From NCBI RefSeq assembly GCF_011493005.1, contig NZ_CP049159.1, forward strand, positions 372,001 to 436,000: a stretch of 64,000 bases of DNA, written 5' to 3'. The position numbers were made by a program, and so were the translations under genes. The DNA comes from Caballeronia sp. SBC1 (lineage in GTDB: Bacteria; Pseudomonadota; Gammaproteobacteria; Burkholderiales; Burkholderiaceae). Position 1 is the first letter of the stretch. Every line of letters starts with the position of its first letter. Positions 26,524 to 36,262 of the stretch are shown here, piece after piece. The notes below the pieces were generated by a model. It searched no databases, was not told where the DNA came from, and saw only the letters and a list, made by a program, of their open reading frames with translations.

Positions 26524-26701
26524 GTAAGCTTGCTCCAAGCCACGATACTTGTCGTCGAAGCTCGGACACGTAGCTGTCCTACCCGCTTTGATGCCCGATG
26601 AAAAGCTGGTGTTGCACTCAATCCGCATTCCAGGCGACGACGGAAACTGCTCGTTCGACTAACGGCTTCGCTATGCGACCCACCTTCACTGGCCGCGCCA
26701 A

Positions 26702-27283
26702 TCAAAGCCGTTTCGATGCAGGTCTCAGCGCAACGCCTTCCGGTATATCGATGCTGCCCGGGAAGGATTTTTCCGGCAGCGCGTGTCGCAATAAAACCGC
26801 GGGGCCGGACTTTAGCGAGATTGCCCCTTCCCCACTTCCCAACGCGATCTTGCGAACCTTGCCATCGCGTATGGTCAGCGTCGCGGATTTGAATGTCATG
26901 CTCAGGCCGATCTCGAGGTCGACGGTGAAGGCCTTCATTCCATCGACTGCGATCACGATTTCCGGGTGATCGGTCAGTTCGACCTCGTGCTCCATCAGCG
27001 TCACGATCCGCGTGGTCCCGGGCGGCGTTCGCGCCCGGTCAGTGGCCTCGTCAATCTCCGCCATGTCGGACCAGGCTCTAATGAGCATGCTGACAAGGTC
27101 CAAATTGAATACGCCCGTGATCTGGTCTTCAAGGGCTTGTGTAATCTGGTTCCATTGCACGGGCAACGGCGTCGCCGAGGCAACCTGGATGCTGTGCTTA
27201 AGACTCCCGGCAAGCATTGCGGATCCAGCCTTGGCCGAGCCGTTCCACAGGAATGTAAGCAGGGTCGGTACTGTATCAACCAT
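26702..27283 (-). CDS. Hypothetical protein of unrecognised family
   Basis: A 193-residue protein with a helical N-terminal half (LLTFLWNGSAKAGSAMLAGSLKHSIQVAS, then QALEDQITGVFNLDLVSMLIRAW) and a beta-rich C-terminal half (VTLMEHEVELTDHPEIVIAVDG, VDLEIGLSMTFKSATLTIRDGKVRKIALGSGEGAISLK). GGGGAG precedes the ATG at 27283; the frame upstream to 27445 has no support. No signal peptide or membrane helix. It is convergent with the DUF4157 gene and may be functionally tied to it, but no family could be named. Confidence 0.7.
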   Translation of the reverse strand: MVDTVPTLLTFLWNGSAKAGSAMLAGSLKHSIQVASATPLPVQWNQITQALEDQITGVFNLDLVSMLIRAWSDMAEIDEATDRARTPPGTTRIVTLMEHEVELTDHPEIVIAVDGMKAFTVDLEIGLSMTFKSATLTIRDGKVRKIALGSGEGAISLKSGPAVLLRHALPEKSFPGSIDIPEGVALRPASKRL

Positions 27284-27764
27284 GCTGCACTCCCCTGGCG
27301 TTCTTCGGGCGCATGACCGTGGCGGCAGTCCATGGCGACAATTGAATCCGTACGGTGACTGGCGGACATGCCATATGGGGCGTGACCCGGCAACGCGATT
27401 GCCACGTATGGTCCGGCTGCATCGCGACGTGCCACGTGTGCACAAGACAGACGCAAGTTCGAGGAGTCGCCGGCCAATCCAGCGCGATGCGTTCGCGACG
27501 CGGCCGCTCGCCCGCCAGGCCGAGCAAGAGAGCGATCCGTCGAGCGAAACCGCTCAAGCAGTGCTCGGCCCTATGTGGAGTTTCAGCAAGCTTCCGCCCC
27601 CTGATATCTACGACTTCAGCCAGCAGGGCCACGCCCGGGAAGGGACCGGGAGACAAAACCCCTGATGGAAAGCAGTTTTGCGTTATGGATTTTGTCGAGT
27701 GATGTTTGCGCGTGGTCCCCATCGACCAATATATTGTCACTGGAACCGCCAAGGGGTGCTCAAC
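27284..27764. other. Intergenic spacer without supported genes
   Basis: A 481-base stretch between the start of the minus-strand hypothetical gene and the end of the ABC-F gene. Frames on both strands are open but show no family resemblance, ribosome site or start worth annotating. It may hold the remains of the missing ABC-F C-terminus, but I could not recognise it. Confidence 0.35.
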
Positions 27765-29441
27765 TCAAGCGATGGCCTTCTCCCCGGCAGCCTCCTCGCG
27801 CATGCGACGGGCTTCGTCGCGCAGGAACTGCTGGTAATCGTCCAGATCGCCGTCGAAGGGCTCGACGCCACCCTTGGTGACGAGCCAGAACTCGTCACAT
27901 ACCGCGCGCAGCAGGGACCGGTCGTGACTGACCAGCAACACTGTGCCTTCGAATTCGTTGAGTGCCATGCCTAGCGCTTCGCGTGTAGCCAGGTCGAGGT
28001 GGTTGGTAGGCTCGTCGAGCAGCAGCAGGTTGGGACGCTGCCACACGATCATGCACAACACGAGCCGCGCCTTTTCGCCGCCGCTCATCGTGCCGACCGC
28101 CTGATGGACCATGTCACCACTGAAACTGAAGGTGCCAAGGAAGGTGCGAAGCGATTGTTCGGTGCCACTCTGACCGGGGGCACGCATGTTCGGCGGCGTG
28201 TTCTTGGCAAGGCGGATCATGTGTTCCATCGGCGTGTCGAGAGGACGCAGCACGTCGAGTTCCTGCTGTGCGAAGTAGCCGATGTTCAGGCCTTTGCCTT
28301 CGCTGATTTCGCCGGCAATCGGCGCCAGCTCGTGCGCCACTGTCTTCACCAGCGTGGACTTGCCTTGGCCGTTGGCACCGAGAATGCCGATGCGCTGCCC
28401 GGCCAGCACGGATCGGTTGATGCCCCGCACGATGACCGTCGGCGGCGTGCCCGGCGGTGCGTCGGCCGGTGCCGGGTAGCCGAAGCTCGCGTCCAGCATC
28501 GACAACAGCGGGTTCGGGACGTTGAGCGGCTCCTTGAACTCGAAGGTGAACTCTGCGTCGGCAAGCACGGGTGCGATCTTCTCCATGCGTTCGAGCGCCT
28601 TGACCCGGCTCTGCGCCTGCTTCGCCTTCGAGGCCGTGGCCTTGAAACGGTCGATGAATTTCTGCAGGTGGGCGATCTTGTCCGCCTGCTTGGCCATCGA
28701 GGCCTGCTGCAACAGCATCTGCTCAGCGCGCATGTCTTCGAACTTGCTGTAGTTGCCGCCATAACGCACGAGCTTGGCGTTGTCGACGTGCACCGTCACC
28801 TGCGTCACCGCGTCGAGGAATTCGCGATCGTGGCTGATCACTACCATGGTTCCTTGATAGCGCTTGAGCCACGCCTCCAGCCAGACCAGCGCGTCGAGGT
28901 CCAGGTGATTGGTCGGTTCGTCGAGCAACAGCAGGTCGGACGGGCACATGAGCGCACGCGCCAGCTGCAGTCGCATGCGCCAGCCACCGGAGAAACTGTT
29001 GACCGGCTGGCTGAGCTGCGCAGCACTGAAGCCAAGGCCCAGGATCAGCGCTTGGGCACGTGCGGGGGCATCATGTGCACCGGCGTCGTGCAGGGCCATG
29101 TAGGCGTGCGCCATGCGCATGCCATCGTCGCTGGCCTCAGCGGCGGCTACTTCAGCCTGCGCGGCCAGCATGACGGTGTCACCCTCGATTACGAAGTCGG
29201 TCGCACTCTGCTCGGTCTCCGGCATCTCCTGCGCGACCTGGCCCATCTTCCATGCAGCGGGAATCGAGAACTCGCCGCCATCTTCGTGCAGCGTGCCGTT
29301 GAGAAGGCCGAAGAAGGACGACTTGCCGGCGCCATTGCGGCCGACAAGGCCAATCTTTTCGCCGGGGGTGAAGGTGACGGACGCGCCGTCGAGTACGACA
29401 TTGACGCCGCGGCGCAGCGTGACATTACGGACGGAAATCAT
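27765..29441 (-). CDS. ABC-F family ATPase (YheS-like), without the C-terminal coiled coil
   Basis: A 558-residue soluble twin-ABC protein acting on ribosomes. Domain 1 has LVGRNGAGKSS and SFSGGWRMRLQLARALM; the linker is rich in Lys/Ala/Gln (about 245-285); domain 2 has ILGANGQGKST and TMSGGEKARLVL. It opens with ISVRNVTLRRGVNVVLDGASV like YheS. YheS proteins are about 630-640 residues with a C-terminal coiled coil; this one ends at EEAAGEKAIA right after the second ABC domain. No signal peptide or membrane segment. It stands alone with no operon partner. Confidence 0.9.
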   Translation of the reverse strand: MISVRNVTLRRGVNVVLDGASVTFTPGEKIGLVGRNGAGKSSFFGLLNGTLHEDGGEFSIPAAWKMGQVAQEMPETEQSATDFVIEGDTVMLAAQAEVAAAEASDDGMRMAHAYMALHDAGAHDAPARAQALILGLGFSAAQLSQPVNSFSGGWRMRLQLARALMCPSDLLLLDEPTNHLDLDALVWLEAWLKRYQGTMVVISHDREFLDAVTQVTVHVDNAKLVRYGGNYSKFEDMRAEQMLLQQASMAKQADKIAHLQKFIDRFKATASKAKQAQSRVKALERMEKIAPVLADAEFTFEFKEPLNVPNPLLSMLDASFGYPAPADAPPGTPPTVIVRGINRSVLAGQRIGILGANGQGKSTLVKTVAHELAPIAGEISEGKGLNIGYFAQQELDVLRPLDTPMEHMIRLAKNTPPNMRAPGQSGTEQSLRTFLGTFSFSGDMVHQAVGTMSGGEKARLVLCMIVWQRPNLLLLDEPTNHLDLATREALGMALNEFEGTVLLVSHDRSLLRAVCDEFWLVTKGGVEPFDGDLDDYQQFLRDEARRMREEAAGEKAIA

Positions 29442-29705
29442 AAGGAGCTACTTCGGGGAGGATTGGCATGATAGCCGACCGGACGGGCAGGACGGTCTCT
29501 TTTCTGGCCGCACGAGTGAAGAACCGCTTGCGCTTTGCGGCGCCCACCGGCCACAAAGCAAGGCGGGCACTGGCGCACCGGACGTTCCGGCTGCAGGGCC
29601 AGAACAGACGGTGAGTGACGGCTCCTGGCTGAACCCGGTCTGCCCCTGATTGAGCGAAGTCGGCCGCCGTTTATCGGCCTGGGTGTCGGGCAGAAGTCGT
29701 TCAGG

Positions 29706-29926
29706 CTCGTTCAACGCCTGCCAGCAACGTATTCAACACCGCGCTGGATGACGCGCTCCCTTCATCGCCGGCCGTACTGCGGATTAATGCGTTCACGTTC
29801 ATTGATGAAGTCCTCCCCCACGCTGACAACATCTACATGTTCGCCGATGCCTATCATCCGGCCACTCACCTGCAAAAGCTTATAGCGGACTACGTCGTGG
29901 TCAAGATCGACACGTGGTTGCACTAA
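29706..29926 (+). pseudogene. Relic of an SGNH/GDSL-type esterase (C-terminal fragment, frameshifted)
   Basis: One frame reads ASNVFNTALDDAL up to about 29759; the next frame continues with VLRINAFTFIDEV and MFADAYHPATHLQKLIADYV to a TAA at 29924. The FADxxHP block is the catalytic Asp-His block V of GDSL esterases. The N-terminal Ser block and most of the enzyme are missing, a one-base shift separates the two parts, and sequence between the blocks has been deleted. No start or ribosome site. Confidence 0.5.
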
Positions 29927-30026
29927 TAGCGTGCCCTAGCCCTCCGTTGCTCCGAACGTCAGCCCGGCGACGACGTGCGCCGCATGTACCGGCGACGGAT
30001 GAAACGGATCAATGCGCGGGAGTCTC

Positions 30027-30242
30027 ATGAATTCACCTGAAGGTATCCCGCTCTTCGGTCACCCAGGCGGACACTGCGCGCTCCAGCCAGTCGACTCACC
30101 GACCTGTGGCGAAGCGCTCGTGAAGCTACTCGAGCGCTATGGCGTTGAACGGGTGTTCGGCATCCCCGGCGTCCACGCTGTCGAGCTGTATCGTGGACTG
30201 GCAAGGTCGACGCCGCGCCGCGTCACCCCTCGCCACCAATAA
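30027..30242 (+). pseudogene. Truncated N-terminus of a TPP-dependent enzyme (acetolactate-synthase-like)
   Basis: A 71-residue frame begins at an ATG with GGGAG upstream and encodes TCGEALVKLLERYGVERVFGIPGVHAVELYRG, the start of the TPP-enzyme pyrimidine-binding domain, including the GIPGVH turn. It stops at RVTPRHQ just where the catalytic Glu (RHEQGA in intact enzymes) should follow. The other ~480 residues are absent, so it cannot be an active enzyme. Confidence 0.7.
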
Positions 30243-30306
30243 TTCAGCGCTAATTCTTCGACGTCACCATGGCATCCGTGCTCACTACTCACCGGATACC
30301 CATATC

Positions 30307-30855
30307 ATGAAACGTTTAAGACTCGCGTGCGCGGCAACACCTCTATGCCTGATCGCCCTCGCCTTGACCGGGTGCGCCGTCATTCCCCCCACCGGCCCGA
30401 CCGTGGTCGCGTTGCCGCCGGCAGGAGAGCCGCTGAGCAAATTCCAGCACGAAGACTACGCGTGCAGGGACTATGCATTCCGCTCTGACAATGCCTCGCA
30501 ACCATCGGCGGTGGCGGGCAACGACGGTCTGCGCAGCGGGGCGATCGGCACCGTAGGCGGCGCGGCAGCGGGCGCACTTCTCGGCGCAGCAGCAGGCGAT
30601 GCCGGTGTCGGCGCGGCGATCGGCGCTGGCGCTGGCTTGCTGTTCGGCGGCGCCGTGGGCGCCAACGGCGCTCAGGCCACCTCGGCCAGTCTCCAAGCCC
30701 GCTACGACGCCGCTTATTCGCAATGCATGGCGTCCAAGGGAAATCAAATCACTCACCCGGCCGTCTATTCGACCGCGCCAGTGTACGCACCGCCGCCTGT
30801 CCTTGCGCCTGCGCCCATCGTCTATGGCTATCCGCAACCTGTGGGCTACTGGTAA
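30307..30855 (+). CDS. Glycine-zipper lipoprotein
   Basis: A 182-residue envelope protein. The signal MKRLRLACAATPLCLIALALTGCAV ends in an LTGC lipobox, so Cys23 should be lipidated. A central glycine-zipper (about residues 80-115: GAIGTVGGAAAGALLGAAAG and following Gly/Ala repeats) may insert in a membrane, followed by YDAAYSQCMASKG and a Pro/Tyr/Val-rich tail. Similar YMGG/glycine-zipper lipoproteins are common in Burkholderia; their role is not well defined. Confidence 0.85.
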   Translation: MKRLRLACAATPLCLIALALTGCAVIPPTGPTVVALPPAGEPLSKFQHEDYACRDYAFRSDNASQPSAVAGNDGLRSGAIGTVGGAAAGALLGAAAGDAGVGAAIGAGAGLLFGGAVGANGAQATSASLQARYDAAYSQCMASKGNQITHPAVYSTAPVYAPPPVLAPAPIVYGYPQPVGYW

Positions 30856-30994
30856 TACGGACGACCCAGCCGGTTTTGTCGAATTCGAGACGTACAACCC
30901 GAATTCCCGTGTTCCTGAAAACCTTGCTGTAGATAACGAAGCACTAAGTTTTGTCGCTTATATTTGTTGAACCATTTTCCTTGGAGTTAAAGCC

Positions 30995-31198
30995 ATGAAA
31001 ATCAGCTATCCTTATCAAATTGAATTGATTAACGCATCAAAGATCGGCATTGAGCATATTGACATGACGATCGAAAAATTGAAGGCTGAATGTCCGGAAA
31101 TGTTCCATACGGACAGTACTCTGGAAGAGCGTATATTCCATCACAAGCCGACAACAGAGACGCCATGTCGTGGCTTCGTCGCTGACGGTGATTCGTGA
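30995..31198 (+). CDS. Small hypothetical protein
   Basis: A 67-residue frame with a good ribosome site (TTGGAG before the ATG at 30995). It is lower in GC than its neighbours and encodes a mixed polar sequence with two acidic/helical segments (IGIEHIDMTIEKLKAE, STLEERIFHHK). No family recognised. Expression is plausible from the ribosome site alone. Confidence 0.5.
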   Translation: MKISYPYQIELINASKIGIEHIDMTIEKLKAECPEMFHTDSTLEERIFHHKPTTETPCRGFVADGDS

Positions 31199-31444
31199 AG
31201 GTCCTGACTGTCAGCTACTAGCTGCCAGTGATCCGCCAAAGAAAGTCCGCCGGCCGCAAATGCACACCTCAGCAGATGGCATCGCCCACTATCCGCTCAT
31301 TTTCCGCTCACTCTTCAGGCCTACGATGCAGTCCATCGACGAGCTGCACCCTGATTCACGGCCGATTCCAATTGCCTGCTGCAATCGTCGCGACGCGGTA
31401 GACCGCCTGTCTGCCATGAATCGAATCACAGACTGGAGTGCATC

Positions 31445-31630
31445 ATGTTCGTAAAATTTTCCAAAACGCTGAGTGAGTTTTTAGTCACTACCGAAGACCA
31501 GGAACGCGAGTCCTATCTGGCGTCGTCAGTCGACTTCGCCGATCTCGAACACCGCATACACGCCTTCGAAATGAATCACCAGCCGATCACCCTGTATTCG
31601 AATGGCGCGCCGCGTGACTGGCACGTTTGA
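31445..31630 (+). CDS. DUF3563-like small protein
   Basis: A 61-residue protein with the pattern FSKTLSEFLVTTEDQERESYLASSVDFADLEHRIHAFE, matching the small DUF3563 family frequent in Burkholderiales (helical, with a YLAxSxDxxDLExR core). GGAG lies nine bases before the ATG. Function unknown; the family is often found near stress genes. Confidence 0.65.
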   Translation: MFVKFSKTLSEFLVTTEDQERESYLASSVDFADLEHRIHAFEMNHQPITLYSNGAPRDWHV

Positions 31631-31867
31631 TCTCGCGTGAAACGTGGCTGCGTTGTTCTCAGGCTCTTCGAATATCGCCGTCTTGCCGGGCGGTAACCTG
31701 TATGTGACCGGTCAGGGCGACGAGGAGAACGACAGTGTCATCCTTGGTTTTTCGGACCCTATGTCGCGCTCATTTTCCTCTCATTCTGACGCGCCATGAT
31801 ACGGCCATGGATCACAAACGGCATAGGCCAGCGTGTTCCACTGTCCCACTACAAGAAGGCACCCAAA

Positions 31868-32376
31868 ATGTTCACAAGAATTCTAGTTGCGGTTAGTGCA
31901 AGCTCGGTCGATACGGTCTTGGAATCGGCCATCGAAATCGCACAAAAACACGACGCACGCATTTTTGCGCTGCACTTGGTCGATCCTACGCCCTGGTTGA
32001 TGGGGCCAATCGACTATGACTTCGGACTCGTCATCCAAGCGCTGGAAGCACAGGGACTCGAACTCGTCACGCGAGTGACGGATGTGCTGGACCACCATTC
32101 GCGTCCCGCCGAAACCAGCATGGTCACGCTGCCGCGATCGGCGGTCTCGGTGGGCCGAGCGATTTGCCTCTGCCGCCGACGCGTCGGGTGCCGACCTGAT
32201 TCTTCTCGGCGCGAGGAAATCGGGCTGGTTGCGCTGGCTGAGCGCGGACGTTGCCTCGGAGGTTCGGCGCCATACGAACACGCCGATTCAGACCGTCTCC
32301 GGCAAAGTCATCGGCGGCTCAACGCGTCGTGCCGCTACACGCTGGGCCGAGGCGCCGGCCGCTGACGCCCGATAAT
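31868..32376 (+). pseudogene. Universal stress protein gene with a frameshift
   Basis: The first frame from the ATG at 31868 encodes MFTRILVAVSASSVDTVLESAIEIAQKHDARIFALHLVDP, the UspA-fold start, and runs to about 32140. The fold then continues in the next frame with ASAADASGADLILLGARKSGWLRWLSADVASEVRRHTNTPIQTV, including the nucleotide-binding region, to about 32375. A single-base loss around 32130-32165 would explain it. Either a pseudogene or a sequencing error. Confidence 0.7.
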
Positions 32377-32596
32377 CCGGGTGCCGGCATTGATCGCGAC
32401 ATTCGCTGCTGACCGGCGACCGGGCGGTCCAAGATTTACATAACGATGGACTCCAATCCTTCGATGGACATAGATAATTTCGTTATCCTTAGTTAAAGGA
32501 TGAATGTGGTGAATTGAATTGCCACGGTGAATCACCTGGATCCTTTCATAGTCCGTTTCGCCGGGCCATTCTTACCGAGATAGCAAGGAGTAGAGA

Positions 32597-32989
32597 ATGC
32601 GTCACTATCATTGCAACAGTCCCGAGGCAGCGGGCCGTATCCTGGCGGCGTGTCTGCTTTCCGACGGACACCTTGGGCTCACGGAACTTGAGGCGCTCGA
32701 TCGCTGCGGCATGGAAGAGCGGCTGTCGTTGAATCGAAGCCGTTTGCTCTCCATCGTGCAAACGCTGTACGAAGACCTGACGCGCTGCGGGTACTTGAGC
32801 TGGAGCGACGTGTGTCAGGTCGATCCCGCGGCACTCGCGTGGCTGGCGGCTGACGTGCGCGACCTGCAGCTCCGTAGCGACATCATTGATCTGTGCAACG
32901 AAGCCGTCATGGCGGACCGTAGCTTCTGCGATCGGGAAGCCAACTTCCTGAGACTGCTGCGCGACGCGTGGCAACTTCCGGCGCAATGA
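32597..32989 (+). CDS. TerB-like (tellurite-resistance/DjlA N-domain) protein
   Basis: A 130-residue all-helical protein. Features are AAGRILAACLLSDGHLGLTELEALDRCG with an acidic turn that resembles the metal site of TerB-type proteins, and a matching second repeat, LCNEAVMADRSFCDREANFLRLLRDAW. AAGGAG precedes the ATG. TerB-like proteins are linked to envelope or metal stress; here it lies among other small stress genes with no ter operon. Confidence 0.7.
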   Translation: MRHYHCNSPEAAGRILAACLLSDGHLGLTELEALDRCGMEERLSLNRSRLLSIVQTLYEDLTRCGYLSWSDVCQVDPAALAWLAADVRDLQLRSDIIDLCNEAVMADRSFCDREANFLRLLRDAWQLPAQ

Positions 32990-33436
32990 CTTCACGCGCA
33001 TCACAAGCTTCGATCAAGCCCTCGCCGGCATAAATCGAAGGAAGACCCCTGACGTCGCAAAGATTCTCGCCAATTCGCATCTGCAAGTCGAATGGCGTAA
33101 CTGACCGGACAGAGCCCGACACGGTCAGCATAAAGCGCGGCCCGAAGCAAGGTGACCGCGCTCGCGCGTCATCCATTGTCCATCCGCTGAAGCTGCTAAC
33201 GGATGCCATGAATCGCGACACGGAAAGCACGTTAGTGTCCGCCGCTCCGAAAGGGAATTAATGCGTGCCGCCGGTAGCTGCCAGCGTTACTGGCCGTCAT
33301 CATCTCTTATGCAGGACCGCTGGATGGAACTTTCGGCGAGCGGCTCATCTCGACCAGAGCAGTGATGCAAACACGACCGTGGTGGCGAGCCAGCTCGGTG
33401 CGCATGCACAGCCGCCCACGGTGCGATACTTGTCCA
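32990..33436. other. Intergenic spacer without supported genes
   Basis: A 447-base stretch between the TerB-like and Mut7-C genes. Open frames exist on both strands but none has family resemblance or a convincing ribosome site. The plus frame running into the Mut7-C gene from 33362 is treated as its leader. Confidence 0.4.
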
Positions 33437-34177
33437 ATGGTGACCGCAACTTTCCGCTTCTACGAAGAGCTGAACGACTTCCTTCCGCCTGCATTGCGCC
33501 AACGGGAGTTCGAACGAGCCTGTGCGCGCGCCGCGACGGTCAAGCACATGATAGAGGCGCTCGGCGTCCCGCATACCGAGGTTGAGCTGATTCTCATCAA
33601 TGGGGAATCGTCCGGCTTCGATCAGATCCTGCGCGAAGGGGATCGCATCGCCGTCTATCCGATCTTCGAGGCGTTCGACGTCACGCCCCTGCTGCGCCTG
33701 CGCGACCATCCGCTGCGGGTGACGCGCTTTGTCGCGGACGTGCATCTCGGCGGGCTCGCGCGCCTGCTGCGCACGACCGGCTTCGATACGCTATTCGACA
33801 CCGAGTTCGACGACAGCGCGATCGTAACCATCGCCTCCTGCGATCACCGCATCGTACTCACGCGCGATTGCGACCTGCTCAAGCGTCGCGAGATCACGCA
33901 CGGCTGTTTTGTGCACGCTCGCAAGTCAGCGCTGCAACTCCGCGAGGTCTTCGAGCGGCTCGACCTCGCGCGCAGTGCGCGACCCTTCACGCTATGCATA
34001 CACTGCAACGCGCCGCTGCGTCGCGTTGACAAATCACTCGTGCAGCAACGCGTGCCAGCGCCAGTCTTCGACCGCTACAAGCGATTCTCCAACTGTGAGG
34101 TCTGCGGACGTATCTTCTGGGAAGGCCAGCATCAACAGCGCATGCTTGCTTTACTCGACGGCCTCATCGCCCGCTGA
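33437..34177 (+). CDS. Mut7-C PIN-like RNase domain protein with N-terminal ubiquitin-like domain
   Basis: A 246-residue protein. Residues 1-80 form a ubiquitin/ThiS-like domain (ATFRFYEELNDFLPPALR, EVELILINGESSGFDQILREGDRIAVYPIFE). Residues ~90-240 are Mut7-C: RFVADVHLGGLARLLRTTGFDT, an acidic PIN-like active site, IVLTRDCDLLKRREI, and two zinc-binding CxxC pairs (CIHCN, CEVCG). The start at 33437 (MVTATF) opens the ubiquitin-like domain; the upstream extension to 33362 is unsupported. Predicted RNase of unknown target. Confidence 0.85.
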   Translation: MVTATFRFYEELNDFLPPALRQREFERACARAATVKHMIEALGVPHTEVELILINGESSGFDQILREGDRIAVYPIFEAFDVTPLLRLRDHPLRVTRFVADVHLGGLARLLRTTGFDTLFDTEFDDSAIVTIASCDHRIVLTRDCDLLKRREITHGCFVHARKSALQLREVFERLDLARSARPFTLCIHCNAPLRRVDKSLVQQRVPAPVFDRYKRFSNCEVCGRIFWEGQHQQRMLALLDGLIAR

Positions 34178-34229
34178 TGCATCCTTGGCGACCCTTTGAA
34201 CTAAAAGCGTGCAAGTGGAACTACGGCGG

Positions 34230-34448
34230 TCAACCGTGGCTATCGACCCACGCGCGAGCCCAGTCAAGCCCGGCATGTTGCGCTTCCTCTTCGGTATCGA
34301 AATGGCCAAGAACGCCCGAACCTTCAATAAGCTTATTGCTCCGTGTGATGGTTCCGCTGGCAGCGTACCGCTCCGGCTGCAGGATATCCTCCTGTTGCAG
34401 GATAGCGTGGCCCCAGACGCGGTACCCCCGATAGCTCTCTGATTCCAT
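34230..34448 (-). CDS. Small hypothetical protein
   Basis: A 72-residue frame with a compact alpha/beta pattern (YRGYRVWGHAILQQED, ASGTITRSNKLIEGSGVLGHFDTEEEAQHAGLDWARAWVDSHG). Small Burkholderia proteins of this build, with a helix of the type TxEEAxxxGLxWARxWVD near the C-terminus, are common. No function is known to me. The ATG at 34448 is preferred over 34490. Confidence 0.55.
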   Translation of the reverse strand: MESESYRGYRVWGHAILQQEDILQPERYAASGTITRSNKLIEGSGVLGHFDTEEEAQHAGLDWARAWVDSHG

Positions 34449-34798
34449 CAGCGCAAGATCTCTGCCGGAGCGTTGTGCGAATCCACGCATGACTCGCTGC
34501 CGCTACCCTCGAACGCAGGCACCGTGAGCGTCACCGGCAACCGGTATTCACCAAGTCTCACTATCGAACCTCCGTATTTTTCGGTTCAGGTCGCCCGCAA
34601 CGCACGTGCATTGCATAGTGATAAAGCAACGTCCGCAACGAATCATGCCGCGGGATTGCTGAACATCAATGCGGTTGAGGTCCGCAGCTTGCGGCACATT
34701 TTCGCATAGGCAGAGCACGGCGGCTTGCCTTCAGTCAGTGACAATTTGGACCTATCAATCAGCCGCCAAGCAGGAGGTATCTCCAACACTGAATCGAG
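34449..34798. other. Intergenic spacer without supported genes
   Basis: A 350-base stretch between the small hypothetical gene and the end of the G6PDH gene. Only short frames without ribosome sites or resemblance to known families are present, and I see no clear terminator for the G6PDH gene. Confidence 0.35.
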
Positions 34799-36262
34799 TC
34801 AACTACCCAACGCGTTTGGATCCCGCCACGCTCGCTCGAATGGAAGCCGCCACGCCCGGGGCGCAACGAGCTGATGGATGGCATTTGGCCCCCACGAACC
34901 CGGCGCGTAGAAGCGAACGGGCGGAGGGGATTCGAGCAAGGCCGTCGATACTTCCCACAGTCGCTCGATGCCCTCAGCGGTCGTAAAAAGGGTACGGTCA
35001 CCGCGCATTGCATCGAGGATCAATCTCTCGTAGGCTTCTAGTACTTCGCCAATCAGACCAGTGTCGCGCATGGCGAACTGCAGGCTCAGTTTGTCCAGCC
35101 GCATGCCGGGACCCGGGCGTTTGCCATAAAACGAAAGCGACATTTTCGAGGCGTCCGCCAAGTCGAACGTCAAATGGTCCGGTCCTTGCGAACCGACACC
35201 TGATCCAGCCGGAAACATGCTTTTCGGCGGCTCGCGAAATGCGATCGAAATGATGCGTTGCCCCTCGGCAAGCCGCTTTCCTGTGCGCAGATAGAATGGA
35301 ACGCCGGCCCATCGCCAGTTATCGATCGAACATTTCAATGCGATGAATGTTTCCGTTTCCGACTCTGGACTGACTCCGTCCTCGGATCGATAACCGGTGT
35401 ACTGTCCCCTGACGACGTCAGTTGGCTGTATCGGCAGCATGCTACGAAAGACCTTGTTCTTTTCCTCGCTAATGGGCGACGGTTCCAGCGATGTAGGTGG
35501 CTCCATTGCCATGAACGCGAGGATCTGAAACAGGTGCGTGACGACCATGTCACGAAATGCGCCTGTCTGTTCATAGAAACCCGCGCGCTTGCCAAGGCCC
35601 AGCGTTTCAGGGACGTCGATCTGAACGTGGTCAATGAAGTTGCGGTTCCAGATTGGCTCGAACAAACCGTTCGCGAAGCGGAAAGCGAGAATGTTCTGGG
35701 CGGGCTCCTTCCCCAGGAAATGATCGATCCGGAAGATCTGCTCTTCTTCAAAAACTTCATGCAACCGGGCATTCAACGAAACAGAACTCGTCAGATCCGT
35801 TCCGAACGGCTTTTCCATGATGATCCGTGAGCGCTCCACGAGGCCCGCTTCCTTGAGCATGCCGACGGCTGAGAGCGCGGCGTTAGGCGGAACGCTCAGG
35901 TAATGCAGCCGCCGGCACTCGCCATCGAAGCTCAGTTCGGCGTTCAGCACCGCCGCCTTGAGCGCCTCCGCGCCTGCTGTCAGCGGCAGATAGTCGAGAT
36001 TGGCGGCGAAAGTGTCCCACTCCGGCTGTGCGACCTTGCGAGAAGAAAACTCGTCAAGCGCTTCTCGCGCCGTGCGACGAAATTCGTCAATGTGAATATC
36101 ATCGAGTGCGACGGCGATGATCCTGCAGCCCGGAATGAATCCTGCACTCGAAAGGTGGAACAAACCTGGCAAGAGCTTGCGTCGAGCCAGATCGCCAGTG
36201 GCGCCGAACAGAACAACGACTTGTGGGAATTGTGGACCCACCCCTGCAGATATCTTGGCCAT
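34799..36262 (-). CDS. zwf: Glucose-6-phosphate 1-dehydrogenase
   Basis: Oxidises glucose 6-phosphate to 6-phosphogluconolactone with NADP, the first step of the pentose-phosphate and Entner-Doudoroff routes. The 487-residue protein has the dinucleotide motif [20 protein letters not shown], the catalytic signature RIDHFLGKE, and EKPFG. AAAGGAT precedes the ATG. It is isolated here without pgl, edd or hexR; plausibly an extra stress copy beside a main chromosomal zwf (inference). A GH13 glucosidase relic lies just upstream. Confidence 0.95.
   Translation of the reverse strand: MAKISAGVGPQFPQVVVLFGATGDLARRKLLPGLFHLSSAGFIPGCRIIAVALDDIHIDEFRRTAREALDEFSSRKVAQPEWDTFAANLDYLPLTAGAEALKAAVLNAELSFDGECRRLHYLSVPPNAALSAVGMLKEAGLVERSRIIMEKPFGTDLTSSVSLNARLHEVFEEEQIFRIDHFLGKEPAQNILAFRFANGLFEPIWNRNFIDHVQIDVPETLGLGKRAGFYEQTGAFRDMVVTHLFQILAFMAMEPPTSLEPSPISEEKNKVFRSMLPIQPTDVVRGQYTGYRSEDGVSPESETETFIALKCSIDNWRWAGVPFYLRTGKRLAEGQRIISIAFREPPKSMFPAGSGVGSQGPDHLTFDLADASKMSLSFYGKRPGPGMRLDKLSLQFAMRDTGLIGEVLEAYERLILDAMRGDRTLFTTAEGIERLWEVSTALLESPPPVRFYAPGSWGPNAIHQLVAPRAWRLPFERAWRDPNALGS

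Noticed and set aside
27999..29471. 490-residue plus-strand frame opposite the ABC-F gene
   Set aside because: Antisense shadow of a clear two-domain ATPase; no ribosome site or family.
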